A stretch of 64,000 nt of DNA from Gnetum montanum. Taxonomy: Eukaryota > Streptophyta > Gnetopsida > Gnetales > Gnetaceae. Positions 25,001-35,879 of the stretch are shown piece by piece. The position numbers were made by a program, and so were the translations under genes. Position 1 is the first letter of the stretch; each line of letters opens with the position of its first letter. Below the pieces are notes generated by a model, which was given only the letters and a program-made list of their open reading frames with translations, had not been told where the DNA came from and searched no databases. Where the stretch lies: positions 205,814-269,813 of the forward strand of contig MNCI01010116.1 in the NCBI GenBank assembly GCA_015680685.1. The letters are read 5' to 3'.

Positions 25001-27700
25001 CTCTACCTATACATATGCTTACTTTGGCTTCATATCCTGAGCCATTAGACCCAAAGGGTTGAGTTGTACAACACTCGAAGGTTTCCAATGATGTAGGCAC
25101 CATTCGTAAGTGTATACCCACCTCATGTACGATCCCCTGTCAACAATCTTGGAGGTATATGAAGGTGTAGCCCAAAAATGATATTTGAGCTAAGCCTTGT
25201 TTATGTAGTTTAGAATCTAAAGATAACTCAACTCATGGCTGGATGGTGACCAAATGCTTCAAGTTAAATGGCCCTCAATGTGGGAATGCAATCCCACATT
25301 GCATGGGCAAAGTTGTTGAAACCTATACATTAGCCTATTATCAATTAAATGATCTTGTTTGGCGAAAACATGGTAGAGGATTAGAAGTACATCAAAGCAC
25401 ATATGTCAATGTTGCTTGTAAAACAAAACTTGAAACAAGTGAGTCACACAAATGTTTGATGTTTTCTAGCTTTTAGAGTGATGGGAAGTGTTAACCATGA
25501 CCCTTGTCAATGCTAGTCTTTAAGGTATCATAGTACTACTAAAGATAGATGATATGCAATTCATGCATTAATCCTTAGAATTCTGATAAGTGGCAAGGTC
25601 TCATCTCCTCAACAACTATTAAGTTTAATGAGAAAAGGACATACGTAGGCCCTGTAATCAACCCATCATTATATGTGTCACATCCTTATTAGTTGCTAGT
25701 GTAAGTAGAACCCCATGTTTTAAAAGAATTGGAAAAAAATTGTATTGAATTTTAGAGGGTGGTTATTAGGGGTCCTATAGGGAAATTTTCCAGGACAACA
25801 ATAAAGTCTACTATCTTATATGGTGTTGAATGTTGGGTAATAGAAAAGAGGCATGAACAACAAATTAGTGTGGCAAAAATGCAAATGCTTCAAATGATAT
25901 TAAATGTTACCAGAAGAAATAAACTACATGATACAGACATTATAGGAAGACTTGGAGTGGCTTCTATTTTAGATAAACTACAAGGATGGTAGCTTAGATA
26001 GTTTAGACATGTGCAAAGAGGATCAAACAATGAGCCTATAAAAAAAAGGTTGCTAGATCACTGTTCTAGGAAAGCCACTAAAAGAAAGACCACAAAAGAC
26101 ATGGGAAAAAATAATCAAAGATGATTTGAAGAAACTACAAATAAACAAAGATCTAGCACTTCATAGAGGCAAACGACAAAAAAAACTCATGAAGCCAACC
26201 CCATTTTGTTGGCACAAGATGATGATGATGACATTCTCTTAATAAAGAAGCAAAGAAATGACTTGTTTAATAATACGCATTCAAGGCAAATTCATCAAGA
26301 TATCAATTTCTCACTCAAAGCATTTTAGCCATGAAACAAAATACCAAAGATCATACTTTGGATTGTATTTCAAAATTTCAAAACAAAAATAGAATCAAAG
26401 AATATTTGACTTTTAAGATTACTCTATAAGACAGAGAGAAGCCAGTGGTATGCTTTCTGACAAAAATTCTTGTAAAACTGAAAGCAAATTTCAACAAAAA
26501 TGTTACGAGACCTACAATTCTATGTGGTTTAGAACGTTCGTTAATCAAAAAGTACTAGAACAACATGTAGCGAAGATGAGAAAGTTAAGATGACTGTTTA
26601 CTAAAAAGGACAAACTCAATAATTCTCTTGTCAGAAGATGTTGGGGGCTTAACACTCATAGGTAAAAAAAAACAAAGGAAAATACTCACAGATGGTTTGA
26701 AATAAGTAGAAAAGATTAGAGACTGCATTTGTTAGGGCTAAAAAGAAGAAGACTGAAACGTTCATGGCATGCACCAATAACGAGATATATTCATTAACTA
26801 AGAATTAACATTAACTTAGTTCTTAAGAGAGGTGAATGGCAGAAAATACCCTATACAGTACATGGGATACTACTAGAATGATAAATGTTGATAATTTATC
26901 CACAAAATCACTGGAATCTCTATGATATACGCGTTATCAAATAATAAAGACATTTTTATTGAAGTAACATATTTGATTTTGAAAAGGACTATATTTCTTG
27001 TAAATGGATATCCCCGTCGTAGAGATAAAAAGACAAGCAGTTTACTTGATACCATCAGGAAAAATTTAAATTGGGTAGCTATTTGGTTTTCAACTTGCAT
27101 TTAAAGAAAGAACATCACGCATTCTTAACAAGCACCGCATCCTAATACTATTGAAGGATTTCTCTGTTCAAGTAAACTGAACAAGTTTGAGACAAAGTAA
27201 ATCGCTAGCAAGTGATATGTCTAAGAGCTATTTTCTCCTACTTAAACTTCATACAGCTGGAATAGAACTTGAACAATAGCTGCTCCACTGAAAGGTATCA
27301 GGCAATTGAATCATCAGGTACTTCACGGTCGAACAATAGCCCAAACGCAAGGGTAAAAATGCGCCTCAAGGGTTAACAATCGAAATAAAGCTAATATATT
27401 TTAAGACTTGCTTTCTGACCGAATAACCACAATCCACACGACCCAATTCTATGCTGCTACACATAGACTCAGAACGAAAATTAAATAAAATTGAAGGAGA
27501 AATGAAAGCAACAAAATAAAAAGTGCAGATTCGAAAATGTAGAATGGAAAGCAAGTTCTTGAATTTTAGGGAGGAGGCATTTTTCGAAATGGTGTAAAGC
27601 AAAAAAGGGGTACCTTCTCAGTCATAGACTGATATTTGCAGTCGATATCTGTCTGGGGAGTGATCCCCTCAGCATCTTCGCTTGTTACTGCATGGCCCAT
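10023..27700 (-). CDS. EXO84: Exocyst complex subunit EXO84-family gene (six exons; 3' terminal exon not found)
   Basis: Encodes a subunit of the octameric exocyst, which tethers secretory vesicles to the plasma membrane. CDS exons, in order: 27700-27614, 15756-15659, 14842-13774, 11103-10579, 10488-10300, 10159-10023. Each join has AG/GT borders and keeps frame, giving about 701 codons against roughly 750-770 in plant EXO84 proteins. Visible conserved segments: [20 protein letters not shown] (residues 13-32), [36 protein letters not shown] (about 205), [60 protein letters not shown] and [11 protein letters not shown]. The short N terminus with YQSxTEKGIR recalls EXO84C, the middle also EXO84A/B, so the paralog is open. 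After 10023 the donor is intact but the expected acidic C-terminal exon is not seen before the copia LTR. Intron 1 is 11.9 kb, intron 3 is 2.7 kb; both carry transposons. Confidence 0.9.
11352..11510 (+). repeat. SINE-like unit, copy 1 (EXO84 intron 3)
   Basis: Begins TGATGGTAAGGTGCTC (A-box-like) and has GGTTCGAGCAC (B-box-like) at 11389-11399, about the right spacing for a tRNA-derived pol III promoter. It ends in a T-rich stretch. The body matches 12873-13025, with shared CAGCCACTCAAA, AGGCT/AAGCTTTCG and TGATCCTTTT blocks. Identification as a SINE rests on the boxes plus two copies. Confidence 0.55.
12610..13125 (+). pseudogene. LINE ORF2 3' fragment (zf-RVT) in EXO84 intron 3
   Basis: The frame from 12610 has the zf-RVT pattern: [15 protein letters not shown], then [15 protein letters not shown] and [12 protein letters not shown], close to the CxxC...ETxxHLFxxCPF consensus. 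After an interruption at 12873-13025 by a SINE-like unit the C-terminal LINE motif resumes at about 13050 as WTALP, then [15 protein letters not shown]. It is a dead 3' fragment, antisense to the host gene. Confidence 0.75.
12873..13025 (+). repeat. SINE-like unit, copy 2, inserted in a LINE fragment
   Basis: Second copy of the unit at 11352-11510: ATGGTAAGGTACTTGTTTCTC, B-box-like AGTTTGAACC, and the shared tail ending TGATGATCCTTTT. It splits a LINE zf-RVT fragment, whose coding similarity is visible on both sides, so it arrived later. Confidence 0.55.
16167..17720 (+). pseudogene. LINE ORF1, gag-like (copy 2, one break)
   Basis: Two open stretches, 16167-16775 and 16872-17720, cover the same protein as ORF1 of copy 1. 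Shared motifs include [38 protein letters not shown] and a knuckle [14 protein letters not shown] (CX2CX4HX4C). A Pro-rich linker follows at about 17335-17375, and the end [13 protein letters not shown] is almost identical to copy 1. The break near 16775 is a stop in the core domain. The TGA at 17718-17720 overlaps the ORF2 ATG as ATGA, exactly as in copy 1. Confidence 0.82.
17717..18088 (+). pseudogene. LINE ORF2 endonuclease, N-terminal fragment (copy 2)
   Basis: The ATG at 17717 starts [18 protein letters not shown], then CLQETKLQ, matching the endonuclease of copy 1. An in-frame TAG occurs near 17870, further frame changes follow, and the match ends after the segment equivalent to LNRVARLVPD at about 18088. 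Confidence 0.82.
18089..21622 (+). pseudogene. Ty3/gypsy chromovirus remnant (Del/Tekay-like), 5' truncated
   Basis: Decayed gag-pol in plus orientation. Gag C-terminus with a damaged zinc knuckle ([11 protein letters not shown], last Cys lost), protease with LFDYGTP in place of the usual DSGAT-type triad, and [10 protein letters not shown] from about 19140, heavily broken, but with SVSPWGAPV and the catalytic FIDDILIYS (19584-19610). RNaseH about 19790-20140. Integrase HHCC zinc finger ([10 protein letters not shown]...CLICQ, 20347-20472), then [15 protein letters not shown] and the [16 protein letters not shown] region. The last part (IKRLSNKE, then [13 protein letters not shown] in another frame) resembles the chromodomain-like tail of Del/Tekay elements. 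There is no 5' LTR. Confidence 0.87.
21609..23500 (+). repeat. Chromovirus polypurine tract and 3' LTR (right edge not determined)
   Basis: AAATGGGAGAGTTA (21609-21622) followed by TGTAGTGCCCCAC matches the Tekay-type junction of a purine tract with TGTAATACCCC. A TATA box, TATAAATA, lies at 22696-22703, with a CT-rich leader after it. No matching 5' LTR exists in the window, so the end cannot be set by comparison; 23500 is a guess. Confidence 0.6.
21666..21750. repeat. 24-bp direct duplication and TG/CA hairpin in LTR U3
   Basis: ATACTTTGACTTTAACTTAT occurs twice in tandem (21666-21714). It is followed by TATATATATGTGTGTGCGCACACACACAC, which contains the perfect palindrome GTGTGTGCGCACACAC. 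Confidence 0.75.
23501..25734. other. EXO84 intron 1, unassigned
   Basis: AT-rich sequence, part of which may still be chromovirus LTR. I see no coding motif. A short palindrome TGTGGGAATGCAATCCCACA lies near 25278. Confidence 0.4.
25735..26232 (+). pseudogene. RTE-type LINE, 3' end with ATG/GAT tail (EXO84 intron 1)
   Basis: The frame reads [20 protein letters not shown], then [41 protein letters not shown]-like sequence and finally [18 protein letters not shown]. This is the C-terminal part of plant RTE-clade reverse transcriptases. It ends in GATGATGATGATG (26218-26230), the usual RTE microsatellite tail. 5' truncation and stops show a dead copy. Confidence 0.82.
26233..27613. other. EXO84 intron 1, proximal part, unassigned
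   Basis: AT-rich intron sequence downstream of exon 1. Short open frames on both strands show no recognisable domain. Confidence 0.4.
27614..27700 (-). CDS. EXO84: EXO84 first coding exon
   Basis: The ATG at 27700-27698 opens a 29-codon exon ending TCTATGACTGAGAAG followed by GTACC. The last residues (CKYQSMTEK) join in phase 0 to [14 protein letters not shown] of the exon at 15756, reproducing the YQSxTEKGIRxLC motif of plant EXO84 N termini, although 11.9 kb lies between. GCAGCAGCAGC just upstream of the ATG and a T16 run at 27742-27757 (A run on the gene strand) lie in the leader. Confidence 0.85.
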
Positions 27701-28160
27701 GCTGCTGCTGCTAACTGCTAACTGAACTGTTCCCCCTTTGTTTTTTTTTTTTTTTAATTTAATATCATCTCTGAGGAAGTTGAACTGTCTTACCAGAACT
27801 TGGGTACGAATTCAGCGGGTTTGATGAGATCGCTGCTTCAGTTTTGGTAGTTCATCGCTGTTGCTATGCGGCTGAGCTCCGTCACTCACTCTGTTTTTCT
27901 GCTGCGATTCCCGCTGGTTAAACCATGCAAATGTCCAAAGGCTACAGTGAAAATCATAGATCCGTGGAGGGATTGCTACCGGGTTACCAGGCAATTAGAC
28001 GTTTTAAAAAAAAATTCAAACTAAAAAGCTTTAAACTTTGAAAGCTTCAACGAAAATTCCAAGCCTCTCGCTCCAGCGATCGCTGGTTCCTCGTTGTGGC
28101 CGTAGGGAGAGCGCCCTACAAGGAACAAGATCATTTGTGAAAGATAGTTTCCCCGTGGGA
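27701..28160 (-). promoter_or_regulatory. EXO84 leader and putative promoter
   Basis: Sequence upstream of the EXO84 ATG (27700). The part 27790-28130 is richer in GC than its surroundings, with CpG retained, as expected for leader or proximal promoter of a housekeeping gene. An inverted CCAAT-like ATTGG lies at 28183. No convincing TATA box is placed and no transcription start can be given. Confidence 0.4.
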
Positions 28161-28329
28161 CACCCCTTAAGAGAGTAATATTATTGGTCAAGGCTAACGC
28201 TTAACATTGAAGTTGAACATTTCTAGCTATAGAGCATTCTATATTGTACTGTAGTTGGTGTTTTGATACCAGGCATTTAGACAACATTTCCAAATACAGA
28301 AAATAATCTCAAATAAGAGGATTTTCCAA

Positions 28330-29640
28330 GTCATTTGAAGGTGTCGCTTAACACAATTATCTTTGAAGATATGTAGCGCAAAACCAACAAATTGGTTAGG
28401 AATAAAAACCTGGAAAGATTGACACCACTATTTTGTCGAGAAAATGAGTATTCCCAAAAAACATGCACAAAAGAGTCATCGACTTGACAAATGGGCCTTG
28501 GAAGTCCAAACACAATGAAAAATAGCTTTCCAATGATGATCCTCAAGATGCACACTCCATTTTCTATTTAAAGTGGAAAGTTGGAATTCTTGTGCATGAA
28601 ACCAAGATTTGGCTTTAGAAAGGCACAGGGAACACAAAGGGGAACCATCAAGCCAAAACTAGTTATCATACCAAGGAGTATTGTTGTGTAGCTTAGGAAC
28701 ACCAAAGTTGGAAAGAACATGCTCAATGTGCTAGTAAATAGAAGTATCTTGTCTTTGAAACCCCCATTTAACTTTGGCATGTTGCCAAGAGAGGGTAGTA
28801 GAATCATTCCTAGTAAAAAATAATTGAGCAACATAATGGAGATTGTGATCAGCAAAACAATTGTCTCTATGAGAAAATTCTTCATAAAGACAACTCAAAC
28901 TTTTTTTGAAAATAGGAGACCACTAGATGGAGTGCATCGACAGAGAGTTTAAGCTTAACTAGGTAGGTTTCCATTGCAAAAAGTCTTTAAGTTGACTCCA
29001 ACACCGCCAAATTTGCTTAAACAGGAAAGAACCTATAATCTTATGAAAACCTTCACTAATGATCCAATTGCTTCAATGAGTGTTTTTCCATCTATGGTGA
29101 TTACCAAGACAAGAAATATTATGCCTAAAAAGGATCTTCCAAGCTTCATCTCCTTCTATACAACGAGTGATCCACTTGAAAGCCAAGAGAATACTTTGGT
29201 GCTCAATAAAGGGAAGGGCTAAGCCCTCATGTTCCTTACTTAAAATGCAGATATCCCAAGAAACTCGATGAAAAGCTTTGTGATTGTACTTATCCCCCCA
29301 TAAAAAATTCCTAAGAAATTTGTTGATGCTCTAAAAGGAAGATTTGGAAGGAGCCATGAAGGATCAAGAGTACATGTGAATGGAGCTCGAAATATGGTTA
29401 GCTACGATAAATATACCTACAAGAGATAAGAGTTTAGAAGCCCATTTCAAAGCTTTATGTTTCACTTTTTCCACCATATTATTCCCTAATGTAGTTGGAG
29501 TAGAGAATAAAGCTATAGGGATACCCAAAAGGGCAAAAACATCTATAGGAGAAAGCCACTTGATATTAAAATGATAAGTCCAAGTAGGCCTTGAAGAGAA
29601 GATAGTTTGGTAGTGAGGTATTTCTCACTTGGTCAGTTTA
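28330..29640 (-). pseudogene. LINE ORF2 3' remnant (RT C-terminus and zf-RVT)
   Basis: On the minus strand from 29600 I read LLGIPIALF, VEKVKHKALKWASKLLSL, FLRNFLWGDKYN, then WITRCIEGDEAWKILFRHN, the connection region of L1-type ORF2. The zf-RVT end is at 28555-28331: PICQVDDSFVHVFWEYSFSR, close to CPICxxxDSxxHxFWxCxFS. Stops and frameshifts occur throughout. It is a different, older and more AT-rich LINE than the one at 1-4400. Confidence 0.8.
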
Positions 29641-29750
29641 TCACATTTACTTTATGAAAGTAGTAAATTTGATTTTAAAAGTATGATAATCTAACATTTT
29701 TATATTTTATTTGAGCAATTGACGAGAACTAACATGTTGGGCAACTTCAT

Positions 29751-30652
29751 TGATGCATCCTGTCGGCACATTTTATGCATGTGTAGTTGAGGATGCACTA
29801 ATACATTAACCGGCAATATATCTTAAATGCGTCAATGCATCCTTGTCTATGCATCCCCAATGCAATTAAATGCATCAACGCATCCTCGTCAACGCAATGC
29901 CTATATTTACCTATAAATATGCGAGCACCGACCATGTATTTGGCACCATTTGGTCAATAGTGTAGCCGAACTCTTGCAATTTTATTTTGTAATCTTAGTA
30001 AACAATAAGTGAGTGCGTGTAGTGTGGATTTAAGTCAATTGTTTGGAGTCTTATTCGAGTGGCATTGTACCTGAACACATTCCATGAATAGCAATAAGAT
30101 CAAGATTGATTCATAATCACTACAGCACTTTGACTTAGAATAGATTTACTTTCAATGTAATTAGTTACTATTTACATTTCTATGCACATTAATCAATCGA
30201 CGGAATGAGCACGACCAATTTTGAATGTAAACACATATTCGCTTGGTAATCCTAGCAGCATTATTGCTTGGTTCGCTTAGTAGTATAACACTTGGTAATC
30301 CCAATAGTGGATACATGAGTTTAGGACATGTACAACAAGTTGGGAATAGACACTCATTGCCCTTATGCTAGCCTAGAATTTATCCTCTTGTTATTAATTA
30401 GATTAAATAAATAATTTCTATGTTATTGTTAAGGTTAGTTTAAGGCCCCAACAACATCATAATCAAATGCCTCACTTTGGACTAAAACATATGTCATAAA
30501 GCTACCGCTAGTCCAAGTGAAAAGATAGCAACCTATGATCAATGCTTAACAATCTAGATACCACACTAGTTCCATCCATAGAATTTGACAAGACTACATG
30601 TGAACTCTTGTGATTCGTATGGTTGGATGTAAGGGGTACTCGCTGCTCATCA
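29751..30652 (+). repeat. LTR of the Athila-like family (unpaired)
   Basis: Starts TGATGCATCC and ends GCTGCTCATCA. It shares the conserved R-U5 of this family (GAGTGGCATTGTACCTGAACAC, CGCTTGGTAATCCC, GGTTGGATGTAAGGGGTACTCG). The U3 (29755-29900) is a loose array of a TGCATCAACGCATCC-like motif. Flanking 5-mers TTCAT and AGTAT do not match, so this may not be a simple solo LTR; it may mark a deletion that removed the 3' end of the oldest element. Confidence 0.75.
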
Positions 30653-31899
30653 AGTATATTTAATTAAAATGACTAGGTCTATTGACAAGTTAGGATTATT
30701 GGAATGATACATAAGGTTAAACAGGAACTTGAAATAAGTAAGCTCTTTCCCTTAATGTCCTTTTATAACCGCTTCTATAAGCATATGTGCATACTTAAAG
30801 AATTGAATGTAAATCATATTTGTCTCCTAATACAAACGTATTTAATTTTCCTCAGCTAGAAGTTTTTACTATGCTAGATATAACCATTAATTTTGTAATT
30901 ATACATACCAAGGAGGTAAAGTGATAGGAGAAGGAATTAGAAAAATTTAGAAGTGAGGTATCTTACCATGATCATAATGAATTCTGTGTTAAGCATGGTT
31001 GAGACCATATGAAGTAGGTGAACTCATTGAAGAAGTCCAAAGAATCAACAAATCCCCTCGATATCACATCCTTTTCTAATCTCACTTATTTCTTCCCCTT
31101 TTCTTTAGAGTATAATGATCATGAGTTAATTTTAGTTTTATGTGATAAGAATAAGAATACATTCATGTTAAGAACCTTTTATTATTGGAAATGGAAAAAT
31201 GGATGATGTGATCTCATTGTATGATAATCACTCCTTCAATGATTTAATAATATAGAGAAAAATTCTTCTTAATGAGACAACATCTTGATTAACATTAATG
31301 ACATTATTGATAGAATAATAAAAATGTTCACAATTTACAAAATAAATTATTCAAAGAATGAAGAATTTTACAAAAGAACAAAAGATATGAATAAATAAGA
31401 AAAAATATTAGGAATTAGAAAGATATCAAAGTATTAGAAAAGTAAAAAGAATTAAGAAAAAGTATCAAGAAATTGAAAAATAAAAAATGAAAAAAATTTG
31501 TTATTTACAAGGCCTAAGTAGAGTATGTAACTCCCTCATAACTATGGTAAGAAGGAGGTATATAAAATTGCAACTTATATCCATAGTAGATGATACTGTA
31601 GAATTTGTAGGTTGTTGGAAATCTCTAAATGGTTTGACTTATTGAATATTGACTAAAATGAGTTTCTGCATATTACTAAGGTGATAAATCTACATGGCAC
31701 TAGATCAATATGTAGTGTAGACAATATAAGGCCTCTCTCATAACTTCTAAAATTTTATATCCTGGGATACATGATTTAGATTATAGTAGAGGAACTTATC
31801 ATCTAACTTAATATGGATTTTTTTAATTTTGGTGTCATGTTGACATTTGTCATATTTTTTATGGATTTCATTGAACATTAGATGTACTAAATGATTTTC
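30653..31899. other. AT-rich stretch downstream of old gypsy integrase
   Basis: Probably the decayed 3' part of the minus-strand element whose integrase lies at 32150-32310. No PPT or minus-oriented LTR is visible before the plus-oriented LTR at 29751-30652. Confidence 0.4.
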
Positions 31900-34790
31900 G
31901 TCCAACAAATTTAGATTCATAAATTGTTGCTTTTAGGTGGGTGAAATCAACATTTATGTCTAGTGTGCAAGTTGTGATTAATGTATGGATCTCAGTTTGA
32001 ATTAGCAAAGTAGGCAATATTCCATCCACTATTTCATATGGAAAATATCATATAGAAAGTTTCTAGGTTAATTAATAGCCTAGTGAGCATCGTTAAGTTT
32101 AGTACTCTGGTCCTTTTTATACTAGCTAACAATTCTAGTTAGAATTCACATGATTTCCTAGTTAGTTACTTCTGCCTATTCATTGGTTTGATGGTGGTAT
32201 GATGTGATTAATTTATGGTCAACCCCACAATCTTGCATGAGTTTCTTAATTGTAGTCCTTGTAAAATATGTTCCATTATATACTATTAATGGTTATGGTA
32301 TGTTGAATCTAGTTGTCACTTACTATTAAAAAAATTTGGCTATTATTGTTGATGTGTAATCTTTGATTATAGTATGCTCAACTACAATAATTATGTATGA
32401 ATTCCCATTTTCCATTGTTGGGATGGGTTTCATAAAGTTAATTTACTAGATATCAAATGGTTATAGCAATTGTACCCATTATTATGGTCCTTCGTATCTT
32501 ACTATCATCCCCCTGTATCTCTAATATCTCTCACAAGATTATGCAAATTAATGTGCATCCAGAAATTTAGTGGGCTAAAAATATCAACCCATAAGAAGTT
32601 TTATGTTCATTCCCTTTGTGCATAGTGGTCTCCACATGTTCCTTCATATGCGTCTTGTAAGACTCTTTCTTAACTTTTATATAGAACACATCATCTAATC
32701 AATCCATCAGCATAGATTTTATAAAGATTACCTTTAATTTCAATAAAGTATATGGCCAAATGGAGACATTTTTGCCTCATTTTCTTATCCCATTTAATAA
32801 GGATCTCTTGAGTAGTGAGATAAGTCAGGTAGCCTGATAGCCAAGATTTTGTTGTTGTCGAGTTTACAACCATTACTACTTTTGTAAATAATATCTCATT
32901 TGGAAATTGATATCATAAGGATTCTACATTATCTTCTAGTTCCCATCTTAACCTAGATAAATGGTTTACTACTACATTCTCATTGCCCTTATGATCAATG
33001 ATAGTAATGTTGAAACTTCTCTAGCACATACACAACAACCGTTAACTCTTTTTCTATAGTTATATAATTGATTTGTCCTCCTATTATGTTTCATCTTGCA
33101 CAATGAATATAATATGACCTCTTTTGATCATCTAACTATGTAATCGTAACTTCCAATGCATAATTTGAGGGATCCATCATGAAGTAAAAAGGTCTAGACT
33201 AGTCTATAACTCATAGGATTGGAGTCTCTACTAATTTCTGTTTTAAACTCTCAAAAGTCCTCTCATACTTCTCTAATTAAATGAATGACATATCTTTCTT
33301 AGTTAGTTTTACCAGTGAGTTTTGCAATCCTCAAGAAGTTTTTAATAAATCATTAATAATACCTAGTATGATCTAGGAAAGATTGGATATCCTTAACTAT
33401 TTGTGGTCTCTAAATGATACCTTATATGATTGTGATTTTATCTGGATTCACCTCAATTTCTTTTTATGAAACTTTATGTCCTAAAATGATACCATCTTAG
33501 ATCATCAAATGGCTCTTCTACTAGTTGAGCTTTAAGGTAATTTTAGTACATCTTTTTAATACCTACTATAAATAGTCCAAAGCCTATTCAAAATCAGAGT
33601 TGTATGCAGAAAAATCATCCATAAGAACTTCTACTCTATTAGTACTTTATTCTTGGAATATACTGAGGACTAATACTTGGAATGTGATAGGGACATTATA
33701 AAGATCAAATAACATCTATCGACATATAAATGTTCCTCATGGGCTAGTGAATGTGATCATACTCTAATCTTCTGTGGTGATGTGAATTCAATTATATCAA
33801 CTATATCTACCTAGAAAACTATAATAATAATGCTCTACAGTTATATCCAAAACCTAATCTACAAATGGTAGAGGAAAGTGATCCTTAAAAGTGGTCATGT
33901 TCAAGAGTCAAAAATTAATGTAAACCCTTCACTTATCACCTTTTTCAAATAATGACCAATGGGTTAACTCATTCATTGTCTATAGTCAGATAAATGTATC
34001 TTTTTTTAAGTAGTTTCTCAAGCTCTTATTTTACTACTTCCTTTAGTTTTGGATTTAATCTTTTTTGAGGTTAATGGGATGGTCCAATGATAAAATCTAT
34101 GTATATTTAATACTATAAAATGTATGTCTATTCTAATGATTCATCATATGAATATACAAAAGTTCTTAATCATTTATTTACTAACTCAAGTAATTTATGT
34201 TTTTACTTACTACTAGGATTCAATTTATAATTATAGGCTTTCCATTATTTAGAAATATATATATAGCAAGTTTGGTAATATCTTCAGTTCTATGGGCTAT
34301 AGCTCAAGTTTATCAAGGATCTCTAACTTTCCCTAGTTCACGTCTTCCTCTTGTTGATATTCTACTTGGGAAAGTTGTTCTTTTAATCACTACATTTCAT
34401 TTTTTTTCTCTATGTAATGCTTGTAAGTTGTTTGTGCTTGTTCCATGCATATGTTAGATCTATATTCTTTTTCAATTATTAACCATTGAGTGTCTTCTTA
34501 TTTTATGGCTACAACATATAAGCAATGTTGCACACATATATCTTCTATACATATTCTGCATGTTGAGATGTTTCTTTGCTTGACTATCCAAACTTTTTAC
34601 ACACAATTACACCATGTATCGTTATACGTAATACATAATACTGTTTGTCTTTATGTGACTCATCTCTCATCTTTCTTGCAAATTTCCAAGGATAAGTCTT
34701 TAATTCCTAACTTAGCATTAATTGTTTTGAGCTATGTTATTCTACTTGATATAAATCACTAAGAAAGCTATATGGTAAGACCATTCATTA
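31900..34790 (-). pseudogene. Gypsy RT-RNaseH-integrase remnant of the oldest element
   Basis: Heavily decayed pol on the minus strand. RT-like sequence lies at about 34000-33300. RNaseH at about 33230-33030 shows MDPSNYALEV and INYITIEKELTVVVYVLEKF. NHLSRLRWELE lies near 32960. Integrase at about 32310-32155 shows TYFTRTTIKKLMQDCGVDH followed by LITSYHHQTNE. Order and motifs agree with Athila-type pol. Confidence 0.8.
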
Positions 34791-34795
34791 ATGAT

Positions 34796-35725
34796 TGATG
34801 AATCATCATTGTGTCACATCGACAGGCCCTTGTTGATGTGGAATCATCAATGGGACCCCCCATCGATGGGGCCGCATCAATGCAGCATTTGCTACATCTA
34901 TGGGGCCTTGTCAATGTAGCTCTAGAATAAAAACTATAAATGCATGCTCACCAGCCATGTTTATGGGGAAGTCTAATGATAGTTGTCGTAGAGCTCTTGT
35001 AGTTTTTCCATTTAAGAGTTAGAATATTTCTCTAAGTACCCGCAGTAGGAGTTAAAAAGTATACATATCTTTATTTGAGCACTGTTGTACCTGAACATAC
35101 CAATGTGGATGATAATAAAGATGAGCCTTTTGATCAAGCCTTGTAGCACTTGGATTAGATTAATAATTTATTTATGCATTTATTGTTTTCATTAATTATG
35201 TAATTAATTAAGCTAAGTTAGACTTCAAGTGATTAGTAATTAATTAAGCTAAATAGAATAAACACATAAGTACGACCGCTTCGAGCATAAACACATTTTC
35301 ACTTGATAATCCTAGCAATGTTATTACATGGTTCACCCAATAGCATAGCGCTTGGTAACCCCAATAGTGGATATGTGGGTTCAAGACGTGTATGGAAAGT
35401 GGGACTGGATACTTATGTTAGGACTAGTTAGAGATTAGTTAATTAGAAATATAAATTAGTTATCAAATTACTTCACTTATCTATTCCAAGCACTAGGAGC
35501 ATAAAACATAAAATAATAAAAATCATATGTCTTGATTACACTTAAACATACCTTTATGAATCACAAGTATAATTGAGAAGACAATGAATTACTATTAGGA
35601 CAAAGTTCACTTCGTAGAAGACTAGTGTGCCGGAAGACATAGAGTCTATAGAATTCAACCGGATCATATGTGAACGTTTCATGATTTGTATGTTTAGGTG
35701 TAGGGGTACCCTTCACTGCTCATCA
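34796..35725 (+). repeat. 5' LTR of the inserted plus element
   Basis: 930 bp, TGATGAATCATCA to CTGCTCATCA. U3 (34800-34920) contains a loosely repeated ATCGATGGGGCCNCATCAATG-type motif. A TATA-like CTATAAATG lies near 34937. R-U5 from about 35065 matches 51770-52430 over its whole length. Confidence 0.85.
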
Positions 35726-35726
35726 T

Positions 35727-35744
35727 TAGCACCATTACTAAGAA
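35727..35744 (+). other. Primer-binding site of plus element
   Basis: TAGCACCATTACTAAGAA follows the LTR by one base. The sister sites are TTGGCACCATTGTCGAGG (minus strand, 46783 downward) and TAGGCACCATTGCCACAG (minus strand, 56120 downward). All look like mutated forms of the Athila site TGGCGCCGTTGCCGGGGA. Confidence 0.65.
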
Positions 35745-35879
35745 CTCTTTTTGTTTGAAATGTGCACTATCTAGGTTTAGTGAATATCATTAACATTGTT
35801 GGACAAACGCTAAGGTCAACATCATTCTCATCATAAATATAATTACATAAGTACACTAATATTTTATTTGTATTGCAAA

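Noticed and set aside
29751-30652. This LTR as the 3' LTR of the oldest minus-strand element
   Set aside because: It is in plus orientation and has no PPT next to it, so it cannot be the partner of the LTR at 56121-56977.
34197-34762. Two plus-strand frames rich in hydrophobic residues
   Set aside because: Antisense to the decayed gypsy pol of the oldest element; no domain and no independent support.
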